Assembly (NCBI RefSeq): GCF_001279695.1
Contig: NZ_LGDD01000120.1
Location: 62,001 to 126,000, forward strand
Direction of reading: 5' to 3'
DNA: 64,000 nt
Source: Streptomyces sp. WM6378
GTDB lineage: Bacteria; Actinomycetota; Actinomycetes; Streptomycetales; Streptomycetaceae
Shown: in pieces, positions 47,662 through 57,200 of the stretch
How the letters are laid out: each line of letters opens with the position of its first letter
Position numbering within the stretch: the stretch's first letter is position 1
Program-made: the position numbers and the translations under genes
The notes under the pieces: model-generated
What the model saw: the letters and a program-made list of their open reading frames with translations, nothing else
Databases searched by the model: none
Told to the model about the DNA's origin: nothing

Positions 47662-48531
47662 TCATGCACTCCGCCGTACTGCCCCTACGGCGTGGATCGT
47701 GGTGAAGGCGAGCAGCGGGGTGGCGGTCCGCGGGGGATCCTCCAGTAGGGGTGAGTGTCCGAGACCGGGCAGCAGCTCGACTTTCGCGCCCTCGACCGCG
47801 CGGTAGTCGGCGGCGGACGCGGATCGCCACCTGCGGTCTTCCTCGCCGAAGAGCACCAGCAGCGGCTTGCCGAGGGCCTTCAGCCGGTCCGGGAGCGCCC
47901 GCTGCCCCAGATAGTCGTGGGTGGCCCGCATCGTTGCGGTGAGCGTGTGGTGGGTCATGCGGCGCACGTCGTCCAGGAGCTCTGGTGGGATCCGGTAGCC
48001 CGCCCGGCTGAAGGCGGTGCTCGCGAACCGGCGGATCTGCTCGTCGGTCGGCGGCCACTGCGAGAGTCCGGCCGCGGCGGACTCCGGTGCGATGAAGGCG
48101 TCCAGGCTGGGTCCGGTGTTGATGAGCGCGAGCGCGGTCACCAGGTCGGGGCGCTGTTCGGCGAGGGCGGTGGCGACGACACCACCGCTGGAATGATCGA
48201 CGACCACGGCGTGCTCGACGCCGAGCCGGTCCAGGGCCACGCCGACCCGGCGCGCCTGGTCCGGGATCGCGTAGCCGCGGTCGGCCGGTTTGGCCGACCG
48301 GCCGTGCCCGAGCAGGTCGATCCGGATGACGCGATGAGGTCCGGTCAGCATCGAAACCAGCGGGTCCCACGAGCGGGTCGAGGACGCGGACCCGTGGATG
48401 AGCAGGAGTGCGGGGGCGTCACGAGGGCCGTCCTGGCACACGTGGATGTCGCCGTCGTCCAGCGACAGAGTCGAATGCTCGGTGGTCCCGGCCCCGCGGT
48501 TCACGTGGGGGACGCCGTCAGAAACAGTCAT
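47662..48531 (-). CDS. Alpha/beta hydrolase
   Basis: Soluble hydrolase of 289 residues. The oxyanion motif is LLLIHGSASSTRSWD, the nucleophile Ser lies in VVVDHSSGGVVATALA, the acid in LVLFGEEDRRW and the His in LPGLGHSPLLEDPP. The nucleophile elbow reads D-H-S-S-G rather than G-x-S-x-G. Substrate unknown. It is divergent from the broken AraC-type gene, which may once have regulated it. Confidence 0.85.
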   Translation of the reverse strand: MTVSDGVPHVNRGAGTTEHSTLSLDDGDIHVCQDGPRDAPALLLIHGSASSTRSWDPLVSMLTGPHRVIRIDLLGHGRSAKPADRGYAIPDQARRVGVALDRLGVEHAVVVDHSSGGVVATALAEQRPDLVTALALINTGPSLDAFIAPESAAAGLSQWPPTDEQIRRFASTAFSRAGYRIPPELLDDVRRMTHHTLTATMRATHDYLGQRALPDRLKALGKPLLVLFGEEDRRWRSASAADYRAVEGAKVELLPGLGHSPLLEDPPRTATPLLAFTTIHAVGAVRRSA

Positions 48532-48573
48532 GAGCCCACTGTCGCCGCCACTGCCCAGCCACGGATTGGACGA

Positions 48574-49571
48574 ATGTTCCGCTCGGCGGGCTCACGTAGG
48601 CCGCGGCCGCTCACTGGGGTCTGTCCGACGGGTCTGGTCGCCCGCGATGCTGCTCAGCTCTTCGAGGACAGGCCCTGGCCTGGGACGGTGCGGACTTTCA
48701 CGCACGGTGCGGAGGTGTGGGGCGTCGCATGCCCGCGGTGTCCCAGCAGGGTGGCCGGTGTCACCATGGCCGGGTTCCGCGTCCATGACCTGGGCGCGCT
48801 CCGGATGGTCCCGCACCCGGCCGTGACGCTGCTCCTGGAGTTCGGCACGGGCTCGCCCGTCCTTGACTGTGACGCCGGGCGGCACCAGCGGGGAAGCGTC
48901 GTCGCCGGGCCCGGATTCGGGTCCGGGGGTGCGGTCCGGGCGCGGGGAGAGAACGTCGAGTGCGTGCGGGTGCGCCTGTCCCCGGTGATCGCGCGGGCGG
49001 TTCTGGGCGTCTCCCCCGCCGACCTCGACGGCGCCGTCGTGCCCTTGGACGACCTGTGGGGCCGGGAGGCGTCCCGGGTCCGCGAGCGGCTGGCGACGTC
49101 TCGCCGCGGCGGGATCGCTTCGCGTTGACGGACGCGCTGCTCGCCCGCCGCCATGAGGCGGGGCCGCCGGTGGACCCGGAGGTGGCCTGGGCCTGGCACC
49201 GGATCGTCAGCAGCCGCGGTCCGGCCCGGGTCGGCGCACTCGCGGCCGAGGTCGGATGGAGTCGTAAGCGCCTGTGGTCCCGGTTCCGGTCACAGCTCGG
49301 CCTGCCGCCCAAGCGCGCCGTGAAACCGGTCCGCTTCGACCGTGCCGCCCACCGCCTGGTCGCGGGTGAAGGCGCGGCCCGAGTCGCGGCCGACGCAGGC
49401 TACGCCGACCAGTCCCACCTGCATCGTGACGTCATGGCGTTCACCGGGTTGCCCCCCGCGACCGTGGCCGCCGAGCGGTTTCTCGCGGTCGACGACATCG
49501 CACGGCCCGGCCGCGGCACAGCCGCCGGGCCGCACGTCTCCGGGGATCTCCGGCGACGGCTACCGCTCTGA
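48574..49571 (+). pseudogene. AraC-family regulator split by a frameshift
   Basis: The N-terminal part (MAGFRVHDLGALRMVPHPAV, then FGTGSPV...VRLSPVIARAVLGVSP) reads in one frame to a TGA at 49126-49128. The C-terminal part (DRFALTDALLARRHEAGPPV, GWSRKRLWSRFRSQLGLPP, AADAGYADQSHLHRDVMAFT) continues in the -1 frame from about 49110. Together they give a normal AraC protein with its paired helix-turn-helix domain; the join falls around 49095-49117. One lost base would explain it. I see no slippery heptamer or pausing structure there, so programmed frameshifting is unlikely; a sequencing error is possible. The true start may be GTG/ATG codons upstream or downstream of 48574. Confidence 0.75.
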
Positions 49572-49618
49572 ACGTCGCGGCGGTCGTGCGGCTGATGTCC
49601 GGCCCTGGACTCCTGGAC

Positions 49619-50533
49619 CTAGTCGGTCGGCAGGCCGCGCGCCGCCTCCGCCAGTGCCTCCAGTACCGGGCGGAACAGCGGGTGGCCCTCGGCTCCTCTG
49701 CGTACCGCGGCGAACACCCGGCGGGTCGCCGCCGGGCCCGCCACGGGGCGTACCACGGTGTCCTTCTGCTCCATGCCGCGCAGCGCGGAACGCGGCACGA
49801 GGGCCACCCCGGCGCCCGCGCCCGCCAGCGCGACCACCGCCCGGAAGTCGTCCGAGGAATGCACCAACTTGGGCTGGAATCCCGCGAGTTCACAGGCGAG
49901 CAGCATCACGTCGTGGCAGGGGTTGCCCGGGTAGGGGCCGATCCAGTCGTCGTCGGCGAGGGCGGAGAGCGGCACCTGCGGGGACTGTGCGAGAGGGTGC
50001 GCCGCGTGCAGCACGGCATCGAAGGGCTCGGCGTACAGCGGGACGCGCGAGAGCCTGCTGTCGTCCTCGCGGGGCGCGCCCCGGTATTCGACCGCGAGCG
50101 CCAGATCCGCCTCGCCGTCCAGGACCAGCGGCAGCGCCTCGTCGCCCTCGGCGTCCCGGACCCGGACCCGGATCGCGGGGTGGCTCGTGCGCAGCCGCGT
50201 GATCGCGGGCGCGAGGACCTCCGCGATGCCCGTCGCGAAGGCCGCCACGGTGACCTCTCCGGCGGCGCCGCCCGCGTAGGCGGCCAGCTCCGCCTCGGCC
50301 CGCTCCAGCTGGGCCAGGACCGCGTTGGCGTGCTCCAGGAGGATCTCTCCGGCGGCCGTGAGCCGTACGCCCTTGCCGCTGCGGGTGAGCAGGGTGTGCC
50401 CGGTCTCCTGCTCCAGGGCCGCGAGCTGCTGGGAGACGGCGGAGGGGGTCAGATACAGCGCTGCAGCCGCGGCGGTCACCGTACGGTGGTCCGCCGCGGC
50501 ACGCAGGATGCGAAGCCGGCGGGGGTCGATCAC
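49619..50533 (-). CDS. LysR-family transcriptional regulator
   Basis: Regulator of 304 residues: N-terminal helix-turn-helix (RRLRILRAAADHRTVTAAAA, then LYLTPSAVSQQLAALEQETG) and a periplasmic-binding-protein-like effector domain (VTVAAFATGIAEVLAPAITR). It lies 108 bases downstream of kbl on the same strand, separated by a tandem repeat. It could regulate tdh-kbl or an unlinked gene. Confidence 0.9.
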   Translation of the reverse strand: MIDPRRLRILRAAADHRTVTAAAAALYLTPSAVSQQLAALEQETGHTLLTRSGKGVRLTAAGEILLEHANAVLAQLERAEAELAAYAGGAAGEVTVAAFATGIAEVLAPAITRLRTSHPAIRVRVRDAEGDEALPLVLDGEADLALAVEYRGAPREDDSRLSRVPLYAEPFDAVLHAAHPLAQSPQVPLSALADDDWIGPYPGNPCHDVMLLACELAGFQPKLVHSSDDFRAVVALAGAGAGVALVPRSALRGMEQKDTVVRPVAGPAATRRVFAAVRRGAEGHPLFRPVLEALAEAARGLPTD

Positions 50534-50549
50534 CCAGCCATTGTCGCCC

Positions 50550-50624
50550 GGACCTCAGCCCCTCATCGACGCCTGGACCTCAGCACCTCATCGACGCCCC
50601 GGCCTCAGCCCCTCACCTCCGCCC
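50550..50624. repeat. Tandem 25-bp repeat between kbl and the LysR gene
   Basis: Two adjacent 25-base units (50550-50574 and 50575-50599) differ at one or two positions and share the core ACCTCAGC then CCTCATCGACGCC; a third, partial copy (GGCCTCAGCCCCTCA) follows from 50601. It occupies most of the 108-bp gap upstream of the LysR gene. Confidence 0.75.
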
Positions 50625-50641
50625 TCACCTCCGCTCGCGCG

Positions 50642-51823
50642 TCAGGCCCTCATCGCTGCTCGCGCGTCGACGAATGCGGCCACCGTCTTCTCGATGTCCT
50701 CGGTGGAGTGCGCCGCCGAGAGCTGGACGCGGATGCGGGCCGCGCCCATCGGGACCACCGGGTAGGAGAAGCCGATCACGTACACGCCGCGCTCCAGGAG
50801 CAGCTCGGCCATGCGGGCCGCCTCGGCGGCGTCGCCGATCATGACGGGCGCGATGGGGTGCTCGCCGGGCAGGATCTCGAAGCCCGCCTCCGTCATCCTC
50901 GTACGGAAGAGCGTGGTGTTGGCGGCGAGCTTCTCGCGCAGGTCACCGGCCGACTCCAGGAGGTCGAGGACCTTGAGGGAGGCGGCGGCGATGACGGGGG
51001 CGAGCGAGTTCGAGAACAGGTACGGGCGGGAGCGCTGGCGCAGCAGGGCGACGATCTCGGCGCGGGCCGCGACATAGCCGCCGGAGGCGCCGCCGAGCGC
51101 CTTGCCGAGGGTGCCGGTGATGATGTCGACGCGGTCGCTGACGCCGTGCAGGGCCGGGGTGCCCGCGCCGCCGGGGCCGGTGAAGCCGACGGCGTGCGAG
51201 TCGTCGACCATGACCATGGCGTCGTAGCGGTCGGCGAGGTCGCAGATCTCCTGGAGCGGCGCGATGTAGCCGTCCATGGAGAACACGCCGTCGGTGACGA
51301 TCAGACGGCGCCGGGCGCCGGACGCCTCCTTGAGCTTGGCCTCCAGGTCGGCCATGTCGCGGTTGGCGTAGCGGAAGCGGGCCGCCTTGGACAGGCGGAT
51401 GCCGTCGATGATCGAGGCGTGGTTGAGGGCGTCGGAGATGACCGCGTCCTGCGCGTCGAGCAGGGTCTCGAAGACGCCGCCGTTGGCGTCGAAGCAGGAC
51501 GAGTAGAGGATCGTGTCCTCCTGGCCGAGGAACGCCGACAGGCGGCCCTCCAGCTCCTTGTGGACGTCCTGGGTGCCGCAGATGAAGCGGACCGAGGCCA
51601 TGCCGTAGCCCCAGCGGTCCAGGGCGTCCTTGGCGGCCGCGATCACCTCGGGGTGGTCGGCGAGGCCGAGGTAGTTGTTGGCGCAGAAGTTGAGTACGTC
51701 GCCCGACGGCACGGAGACGGAGGCGCTCTGCGGGGTGGAGATCACGCGCTCGGGCTTGAAGAGACCGGCTTCCTTGATCTCGTCGAGGGTCTTCTGGAGG
51801 TCGTCGCGGACGTTCGCGTACAT
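50642..51823 (-). CDS. kbl: Glycine C-acetyltransferase (2-amino-3-ketobutyrate CoA ligase)
   Basis: PLP enzyme of 393 residues that converts 2-amino-3-ketobutyrate plus CoA to glycine and acetyl-CoA. Family motifs are [28 protein letters not shown], the PLP aspartate in [14 protein letters not shown], and the PLP lysine in [15 protein letters not shown]. Length matches E. coli Kbl (398). It follows tdh by 43 bases and completes threonine breakdown to glycine. Confidence 0.95.
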   Translation of the reverse strand: MYANVRDDLQKTLDEIKEAGLFKPERVISTPQSASVSVPSGDVLNFCANNYLGLADHPEVIAAAKDALDRWGYGMASVRFICGTQDVHKELEGRLSAFLGQEDTILYSSCFDANGGVFETLLDAQDAVISDALNHASIIDGIRLSKAARFRYANRDMADLEAKLKEASGARRRLIVTDGVFSMDGYIAPLQEICDLADRYDAMVMVDDSHAVGFTGPGGAGTPALHGVSDRVDIITGTLGKALGGASGGYVAARAEIVALLRQRSRPYLFSNSLAPVIAAASLKVLDLLESAGDLREKLAANTTLFRTRMTEAGFEILPGEHPIAPVMIGDAAEAARMAELLLERGVYVIGFSYPVVPMGAARIRVQLSAAHSTEDIEKTVAAFVDARAAMRA

Positions 51824-51866
51824 GCTCGGGGCTCCTAGGGGGTGTCCGGTGGGTCCGGGCGGGGAC

Positions 51867-52895
51867 TCAGACGGTCCAGTCGAGGATGATCTTGCCGCTG
51901 CGGGCGGTGGCGGCCTCGTCGAAGGCCGCGTCGAAGTCCTGGTAGCCGTACTTGCCGGTGATCACCGGGCTGAGGTCGAGGCCGCCTTCGAGCAGCACCG
52001 TCATGGCGTACCACGTCTCGAACATCTCGCGGCCGTAGATGCCCTTGATGGTGATCATCGAGGTGACGATCTTCGCCCAGTCCACGGCGAACTCCTGCGC
52101 GGGCAGGCCGAGCATCGCGATGCGGCCGCCGTGCGTCATGTTCGCGACCATGTCCCGCATCGCCTCGGGTCGGCCCGACATCTCCAGGCCGATGTCGAAG
52201 CCCTCCTTGAGGCCGAGCTGCTTCTGGGCGTGAGCGATGTCGTGCTCGGCGACGTTGAGCGCGAGGGTGGCACCGGCCTTGCGGGCGATCTCCAGGCGGG
52301 ACTCGCTGACGTCCGTGATCACGACGCTGCGGGCGCCGGCGTGCTTGGCGACGGCCGCGGCCATGATGCCGATCGGGCCCGCGCCGGTGATCAGCACGTC
52401 CTCGCCGACCAGCGGGAACGACAGCGCGGTGTGCACGGCGTTGCCGAACGGGTCGAAGATCGCGGCGACGTCGAGGTCGACCTGGGTGCGGTGCACCCAC
52501 ACGTTGGAGGCGGGCAGCGCCACGTACTCGGCGAACGCGCCGTTGCGGCCGACGCCCAGGCCGATGGTGGAGCGGCACAGGTGGCGGCGTCCGGCCAGAC
52601 AGTTGCGGCACTTCCCGCAGACCAGGTGGCCCTCGCCGCTGACCAGGTCGCCGACCGCGATGTCCTGGACGTCCGCGCCGATCGCGGCTACCTCGCCGAC
52701 GAACTCGTGGCCCAGGATCAACGGGGTCTTGACGGCGCCCTGCGCCCAGCCGTCCCAGGAGCGGATGTGCAGGTCGGTGCCGCAGATGCCGGTGCGAAGG
52801 ACCTTGATCAGCACATCACCGGGCCCGGTCTCCGGCTCGGGAACGTCCATGAGCCACAGTCCGGGTTCGGCGTGCTGCTTGACAAGTGCCTTCAT
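51867..52895 (-). CDS. tdh: L-threonine 3-dehydrogenase
   Basis: Zinc- and NAD-dependent medium-chain dehydrogenase of 342 residues. The catalytic zinc ligand region is GICGTDLHI with GHEFVGEV; the structural zinc is held by [15 protein letters not shown]; the NAD fold has [20 protein letters not shown]. It oxidises threonine to 2-amino-3-ketobutyrate, the substrate of the downstream Kbl. Tandem palindromic repeats lie upstream of the start. Confidence 0.95.
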   Translation of the reverse strand: MKALVKQHAEPGLWLMDVPEPETGPGDVLIKVLRTGICGTDLHIRSWDGWAQGAVKTPLILGHEFVGEVAAIGADVQDIAVGDLVSGEGHLVCGKCRNCLAGRRHLCRSTIGLGVGRNGAFAEYVALPASNVWVHRTQVDLDVAAIFDPFGNAVHTALSFPLVGEDVLITGAGPIGIMAAAVAKHAGARSVVITDVSESRLEIARKAGATLALNVAEHDIAHAQKQLGLKEGFDIGLEMSGRPEAMRDMVANMTHGGRIAMLGLPAQEFAVDWAKIVTSMITIKGIYGREMFETWYAMTVLLEGGLDLSPVITGKYGYQDFDAAFDEAATARSGKIILDWTV

Positions 52896-53291
52896 GGGCG
52901 GGGCTCCCGGCGTACGGAGAGGGGCGGCCGGCCACGGATCGGTGGCCGGACGTACGGGCTGAGGATCGGGCGGGTCCGATGAATCCGACGTATCTGATGC
53001 ATCTGACGTATCTGATGCATCTGACGGGTACGGACGCGCTGGAGGATCTTGCTGATCCGGATGACCCGGCCGATCTTGCTGATCACCAATCTGCCGAGCC
53101 CGGGCCTAAGAGTCCATCGAGGATTTCTTAAGCGGGTCAACAGCCGAGCTTCACGCGCGCCCCTCGCGCCCCACTCGGGGGGCCTGTCGGACCGTCCCTG
53201 TAGCCGGGATGTCGGCCATCTGTAGGCGTCTGCCGTGACGGTGGGGGCCCGGGCGTGAGACGCACGCCGGGGACAGGGAGGAAAAAGCCAG
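52896..53291. other. 396-bp region upstream of tdh with tandem repeats, no gene
   Basis: I see no supported gene. The left part (52989-53085) is made of short direct repeats (next entry); the right part leads to the siderophore-interacting protein gene, with GGGAGG at 53276-53281 as its ribosome site. Confidence 0.55.
52989..53085. repeat. Tandem 18-bp palindrome-containing repeats and a 13-bp direct repeat upstream of tdh
   Basis: The 18-mer CGTATCTGATGCATCTGA occurs twice in tandem (52989-53006, 53007-53024); each unit contains the palindrome GATGCATC. Further on, GATCTTGCTGATC occurs twice about 27 bases apart (from 53045 and 53072). The array begins about 95 bases upstream of the tdh start, a normal operator position. 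Confidence 0.75.
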
Positions 53292-54227
53292 ATGGAGCAG
53301 TCAGCAGCGGGGCAGAGGGCGAGCCGGTCGATTACGGGTGGGCCGACCGAGCACTCGGCGGCGGGCCGGTCGCTTCCGGTGCGGTTCGTCGAAGCGGCCG
53401 GGGTCCGCAGGATCGCCGGGCACATGGTGCGGGTGACGTTCGGCGGCGCCGACCTCGCGGACTTCCGCGTCGAGGGCCCCGACCAGCAGATCAAGCTGTA
53501 CTTTCCCCGGCCCGGCCAGTCCGTGCCCGTGCTGCCCGCAGCGGGCGCGGACGGCGACTTCATGCGCTGGTACCAGGCCTTCCAGGAGATCCCCGAGCCG
53601 CGGCGGCCGTGGATGCGGAGCTATACCGTCCGGGCGCACGACACGGAGCGCGGCACGATCGACATCGACTTCGTACTGCACGCCGGTGCTGACGGCCCGG
53701 CGACCCGCTGGGCCCGGACTGCGGCGCCCGGCGCCGTCCTCGGCATGTTCGGCCCCTCGGCGTACTTCGCGACGCCGGTGCCGATCGCGACCACCGACTG
53801 GATGCTGCTCGTGGCCGACGAGTCGGGCCTTCCGGCGCTCGCGACGATCGTCGAGGCGCTGCCGAAGGGGGCACGCGCGGTGGCGTACATCGAGGTGAAC
53901 GGGCCGCAGGACGAGCTCGCCCTGGAGTCGCCGGGCGAGCTGACCGTGCACTGGCTGCACCGGGCGCCGCTGCGGCCGGGGACCGGCGAAGTGCTGGTAC
54001 GGGCGGTGCGGGCGGCCGAATTCCCGCCGGGGTCGGCGCACGCGTGGCTGGCCGGGGAGGCGGGCGCGGTACGGGCCGTGCGCCGCCAACTCGTCGCCGA
54101 ACGCGGCCTGCCCAAGCGGTCGGTGAGCTTCGCGGGCTATTGGCGCCACCGCCTCACCCAGGACGACGCCCCGACCGAGGCGGACCTGGCGGAGGCGCGG
54201 GAGCGGGCGCAGGGGTGGGCCCAATAG
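53292..54227 (+). CDS. Siderophore-interacting protein (FAD-dependent ferric reductase)
   Basis: Cytoplasmic flavoprotein of 311 residues of the ViuB/SIP family, which reduces ferric siderophores to release iron. The FAD-binding motif is RRPWMRSYTVRAHD with DIDFVLHAG; WMLLVADESGLPALATIVEA and HAWLAGEAGAVRAVRRQLV belong to the NAD(P)H side. The C-terminus (SVSFAGYWRHRLTQDD) is typical. GGGAGG is 10 bases before the ATG. No siderophore or Fe-transport genes are adjacent. Confidence 0.92.
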   Translation: MEQSAAGQRASRSITGGPTEHSAAGRSLPVRFVEAAGVRRIAGHMVRVTFGGADLADFRVEGPDQQIKLYFPRPGQSVPVLPAAGADGDFMRWYQAFQEIPEPRRPWMRSYTVRAHDTERGTIDIDFVLHAGADGPATRWARTAAPGAVLGMFGPSAYFATPVPIATTDWMLLVADESGLPALATIVEALPKGARAVAYIEVNGPQDELALESPGELTVHWLHRAPLRPGTGEVLVRAVRAAEFPPGSAHAWLAGEAGAVRAVRRQLVAERGLPKRSVSFAGYWRHRLTQDDAPTEADLAEARERAQGWAQ

Positions 54228-54257
54228 GAAACCCGGCGGGAAGCGGGGCGGGGTGGA

Positions 54258-57200
54258 TCACACCAGGGCGGCGGCCTGCCTCACGTCCAGGTCCGCTCCC
54301 TCGGCGTAGGCGCGTTCGTACGCCGCCGGGTCGAGCGTCCGGCGCAGTTCGGCCTCCGCCCGGCGCCGGGTCTCGGGCTCGGCGGGCAGCGGGCGGAATC
54401 CGAAGCTGTCGCGTCCGGTCGAGTTCCGGTCGTACGCCCCGAGCAGCCGCGCTCCGTCCACCGCAGCGCCCAGTTCGGCCTTCGCCCAGGCCGCGGACAG
54501 AAATTGACTGAGAATCAGATTCGGGGCGACCAGGTAGGCCTGGCTCTCCAGGTGGCGCACCGCGTCCTGGATCCGGCCCTGGGCGTCGGCGTACTTGCCG
54601 TCCAGACAGTCGAGCCAGCCGTACATCCCGGCGACGAGACCACGGAAGAGCTCGGGCGTCAGCGCGGTGAACTCGCCTTCCATCAGCTGGAGTTGCTGGC
54701 GGGCGGCACCGGTGCGGCCGGTGCGGCCGAAGTGCTGGGCGAGGAGCATCCGGGCGGTTCCGAGGCTTTCCTGCGGGAACTGCCTCGACTCCTCGACGGC
54801 CTCCGCGAGCAGCCGCTCCGCCTCTTCCCGCTCGGCCGGAGTACGGGCCATCTCAAGGCGGGCCGAGGCCAACTTGCCCTTGAACACGGACACTTGGGCG
54901 TGCGCACCCATCTCGGTGACCCTCTGCAGAGCCCGCTCGAAGTCCGTGGCAGCCTCCTCGTACCGGCCTTCCCGCTCGTAGGAGTCACCGCGCGCGGAGA
55001 GGGATTCTGCGATTCCCCAGGGGTCGCCGACGCGCTCGAAGAGGGCGAGAGCGTCGTCGGCGTCGCTGCCGACGAGCAGTTTCGCGCGGATCAGGAGGGC
55101 GAAGGCGAGGTCCCAGGGGTCGCCGTGCTGCCGGGCGTCGGCGACCATCTCGTCGACGACGCGGTCGAAGCCGGTGAACTCACCCGTGAGAAGCCGGGCG
55201 AAGTACCAGACGGAGCCCGGCTGGCGGCTGTTCTGCGGGAGACCGGATCCGTACGCCCGGACGATCCGGCGCAGATACGCCACGGTCTCGGGACTGTTGA
55301 GCTCCGTGTCGCCCCCGCCCCTGGCCGCGAACACCATGAGCCGCACCCCGCGCCGGGCTTCCCAGAGCTGCTCCTCGGACCAGGGCGGCGGGCTGTCCGT
55401 GCAGCGGTCGGCGAGCGGGACGGCGAGCCGCACGGGCTCGGTGAAGGGATCCTGACCGAGCTCGGCGACGGCCCCGGACCAGCTCCGCGCGTCCGCCTGG
55501 TGCCCCCGCAGCTGCCAGAACCAGGCCATGGCGAGGACGAGACACAGCGCGTCCTGCTCGCGCTTTCGCCCAACTGCCGTACGCAGGGCGGCACTTATGT
55601 TGTCGTGCTCGGCTTCGAGACGTTCGATGATCTCGCGCTGGCGCGGGCCGCGCAGTGCCGCCTCGCCCGTGCGGACGAGTTCGCGGTACGTGACGAGATG
55701 GCGCAGCTCGACCTCCGCCCGCTCGCCGGCCTCGTCGAGCCGCTGGGCGGCGTACTCGGCGACGGTCTCCAGCAGGCGGTACCGCATCGTCGCGCCGTCA
55801 CCGTCGGGCGCGGCCGTGACGAGTGACTTGTCGACGAGGGAGCCGAGGAGGTCCAGGACATCGGCGGAGCCCACCCCGGGACCTGGCTTCCGCGGGCTTG
55901 GCTTCTTGGGGCTTGGCTTGTTGGAGCCCGGCCTCTTGGGGTCCGTCTCCTCGGTCCCCGCCTCCTTCGAATCCGCGCAGACGGCTTCCTCCTCCGGATC
56001 CGCGCAGACGGCTTCCGCCTCCGACAGGGCGAAGCCGCCCGCGAAGACGGCGAGGCGCCGCAGAACGGCTCGCTCCGGGGTGTCGAGCAGGTCCCAGGAC
56101 CAATCGACCACCGCGCGCAGGGTCTGCTGTCTCGGCTGGAGGGTCCTACTGGTGCGGGGGCCGGTGTTGAGCAGCCGGAACCGGTCGTCGAGCCGGTCCG
56201 CGATCTGACGCGGCGTGAACAACCGCAGCCGTGCGGCGGCGAGTTCGAGGGCGAGCGGCAGCCCGTCCAGGCGCCGGCAGATCTCCGCGACCGCGTCCGG
56301 ATCGGCCTCGGCGCTGAACTCCGGCCGGGCCGCGGCGCCACGCTGCCCGAACAGCATGAGAGCGCTCTCATGCGGCAGCGGCCCGATCGCCGTCACCCGC
56401 TCCCCCGGCACACCGAGCGGCTCCCGGCTGGTGGCGAGGACCGTGACGTCCGGGCATGCCGTGAGCAGCTCCTCCACCAACTCGGCTGCCGCGGCCACGA
56501 CTTGCTCGCAGTTGTCGAGCACGATGAGCATGCGCAGGCGTCCGCAGTGGGCCAGCAACTGCGCGAGCGGGTCCCTGGGTGCCGTCTCGGCCGGCCCGAC
56601 GAGCCGCGTCTCCCGGGCGCCCAGCGCGGTGAGCACGGCCTCGGCCAGGCTGACCGCGTCCCGTACGGGCGCGAGCTCGACCAGCCACACCCCGTCGCCC
56701 CACTCCGCCGCCGCGGCATCGGCCGCCTCCACCGCAAGGCGCGTCTTGCCCGCGCCGCCGGGTCCCGTGAGCGTGATCAGGCGCTCCTGCCGCAGATCGT
56801 CGTGCAGGGCACGGACATCGGTCTCCCGCCCGACGAACGAGGTGAGGCGCGCACGGAGGTTGCCAGGTGGGCGGACCGGTGAGGAGGCCGCGTCGGGTGA
56901 CGCCATGTGGGGCGATCCCGCGTGCGGTGCAGCCATGTGCTGCGAGCCCATATAGGAGGACGCCATGTCGCGCGGAGCCATGTGCGGCGAGCCCGTGTGG
57001 GATGAACCCACGTGGGGCGAGGACGTGTGGCGCGAGCCCGTGTGGTCCGGGGCCATGTCCTGCGAGGCCATGTGGGACGAGGCCATATAGGACGAGCCGG
57101 TGTGGCGATGGCCCGTACGAGTGCTCTCCCCATGGCGTTCAGGGTTGAGCAATTCGGCGTGCAGGGCCAGCAGCTCCGGCCCCGGGTTCGTGCCGAGGCG

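Noticed and set aside
49095..49128. Programmed -1 frameshift in the AraC-type gene
   Set aside because: No slippery heptamer or downstream pseudoknot is evident; a simple mutation or sequencing error is more likely.
56880..57104. Regular repeats suggesting a CRISPR array
   Set aside because: Units are contiguous 15-mers without spacers and stay in frame within a coding sequence; no cas genes.
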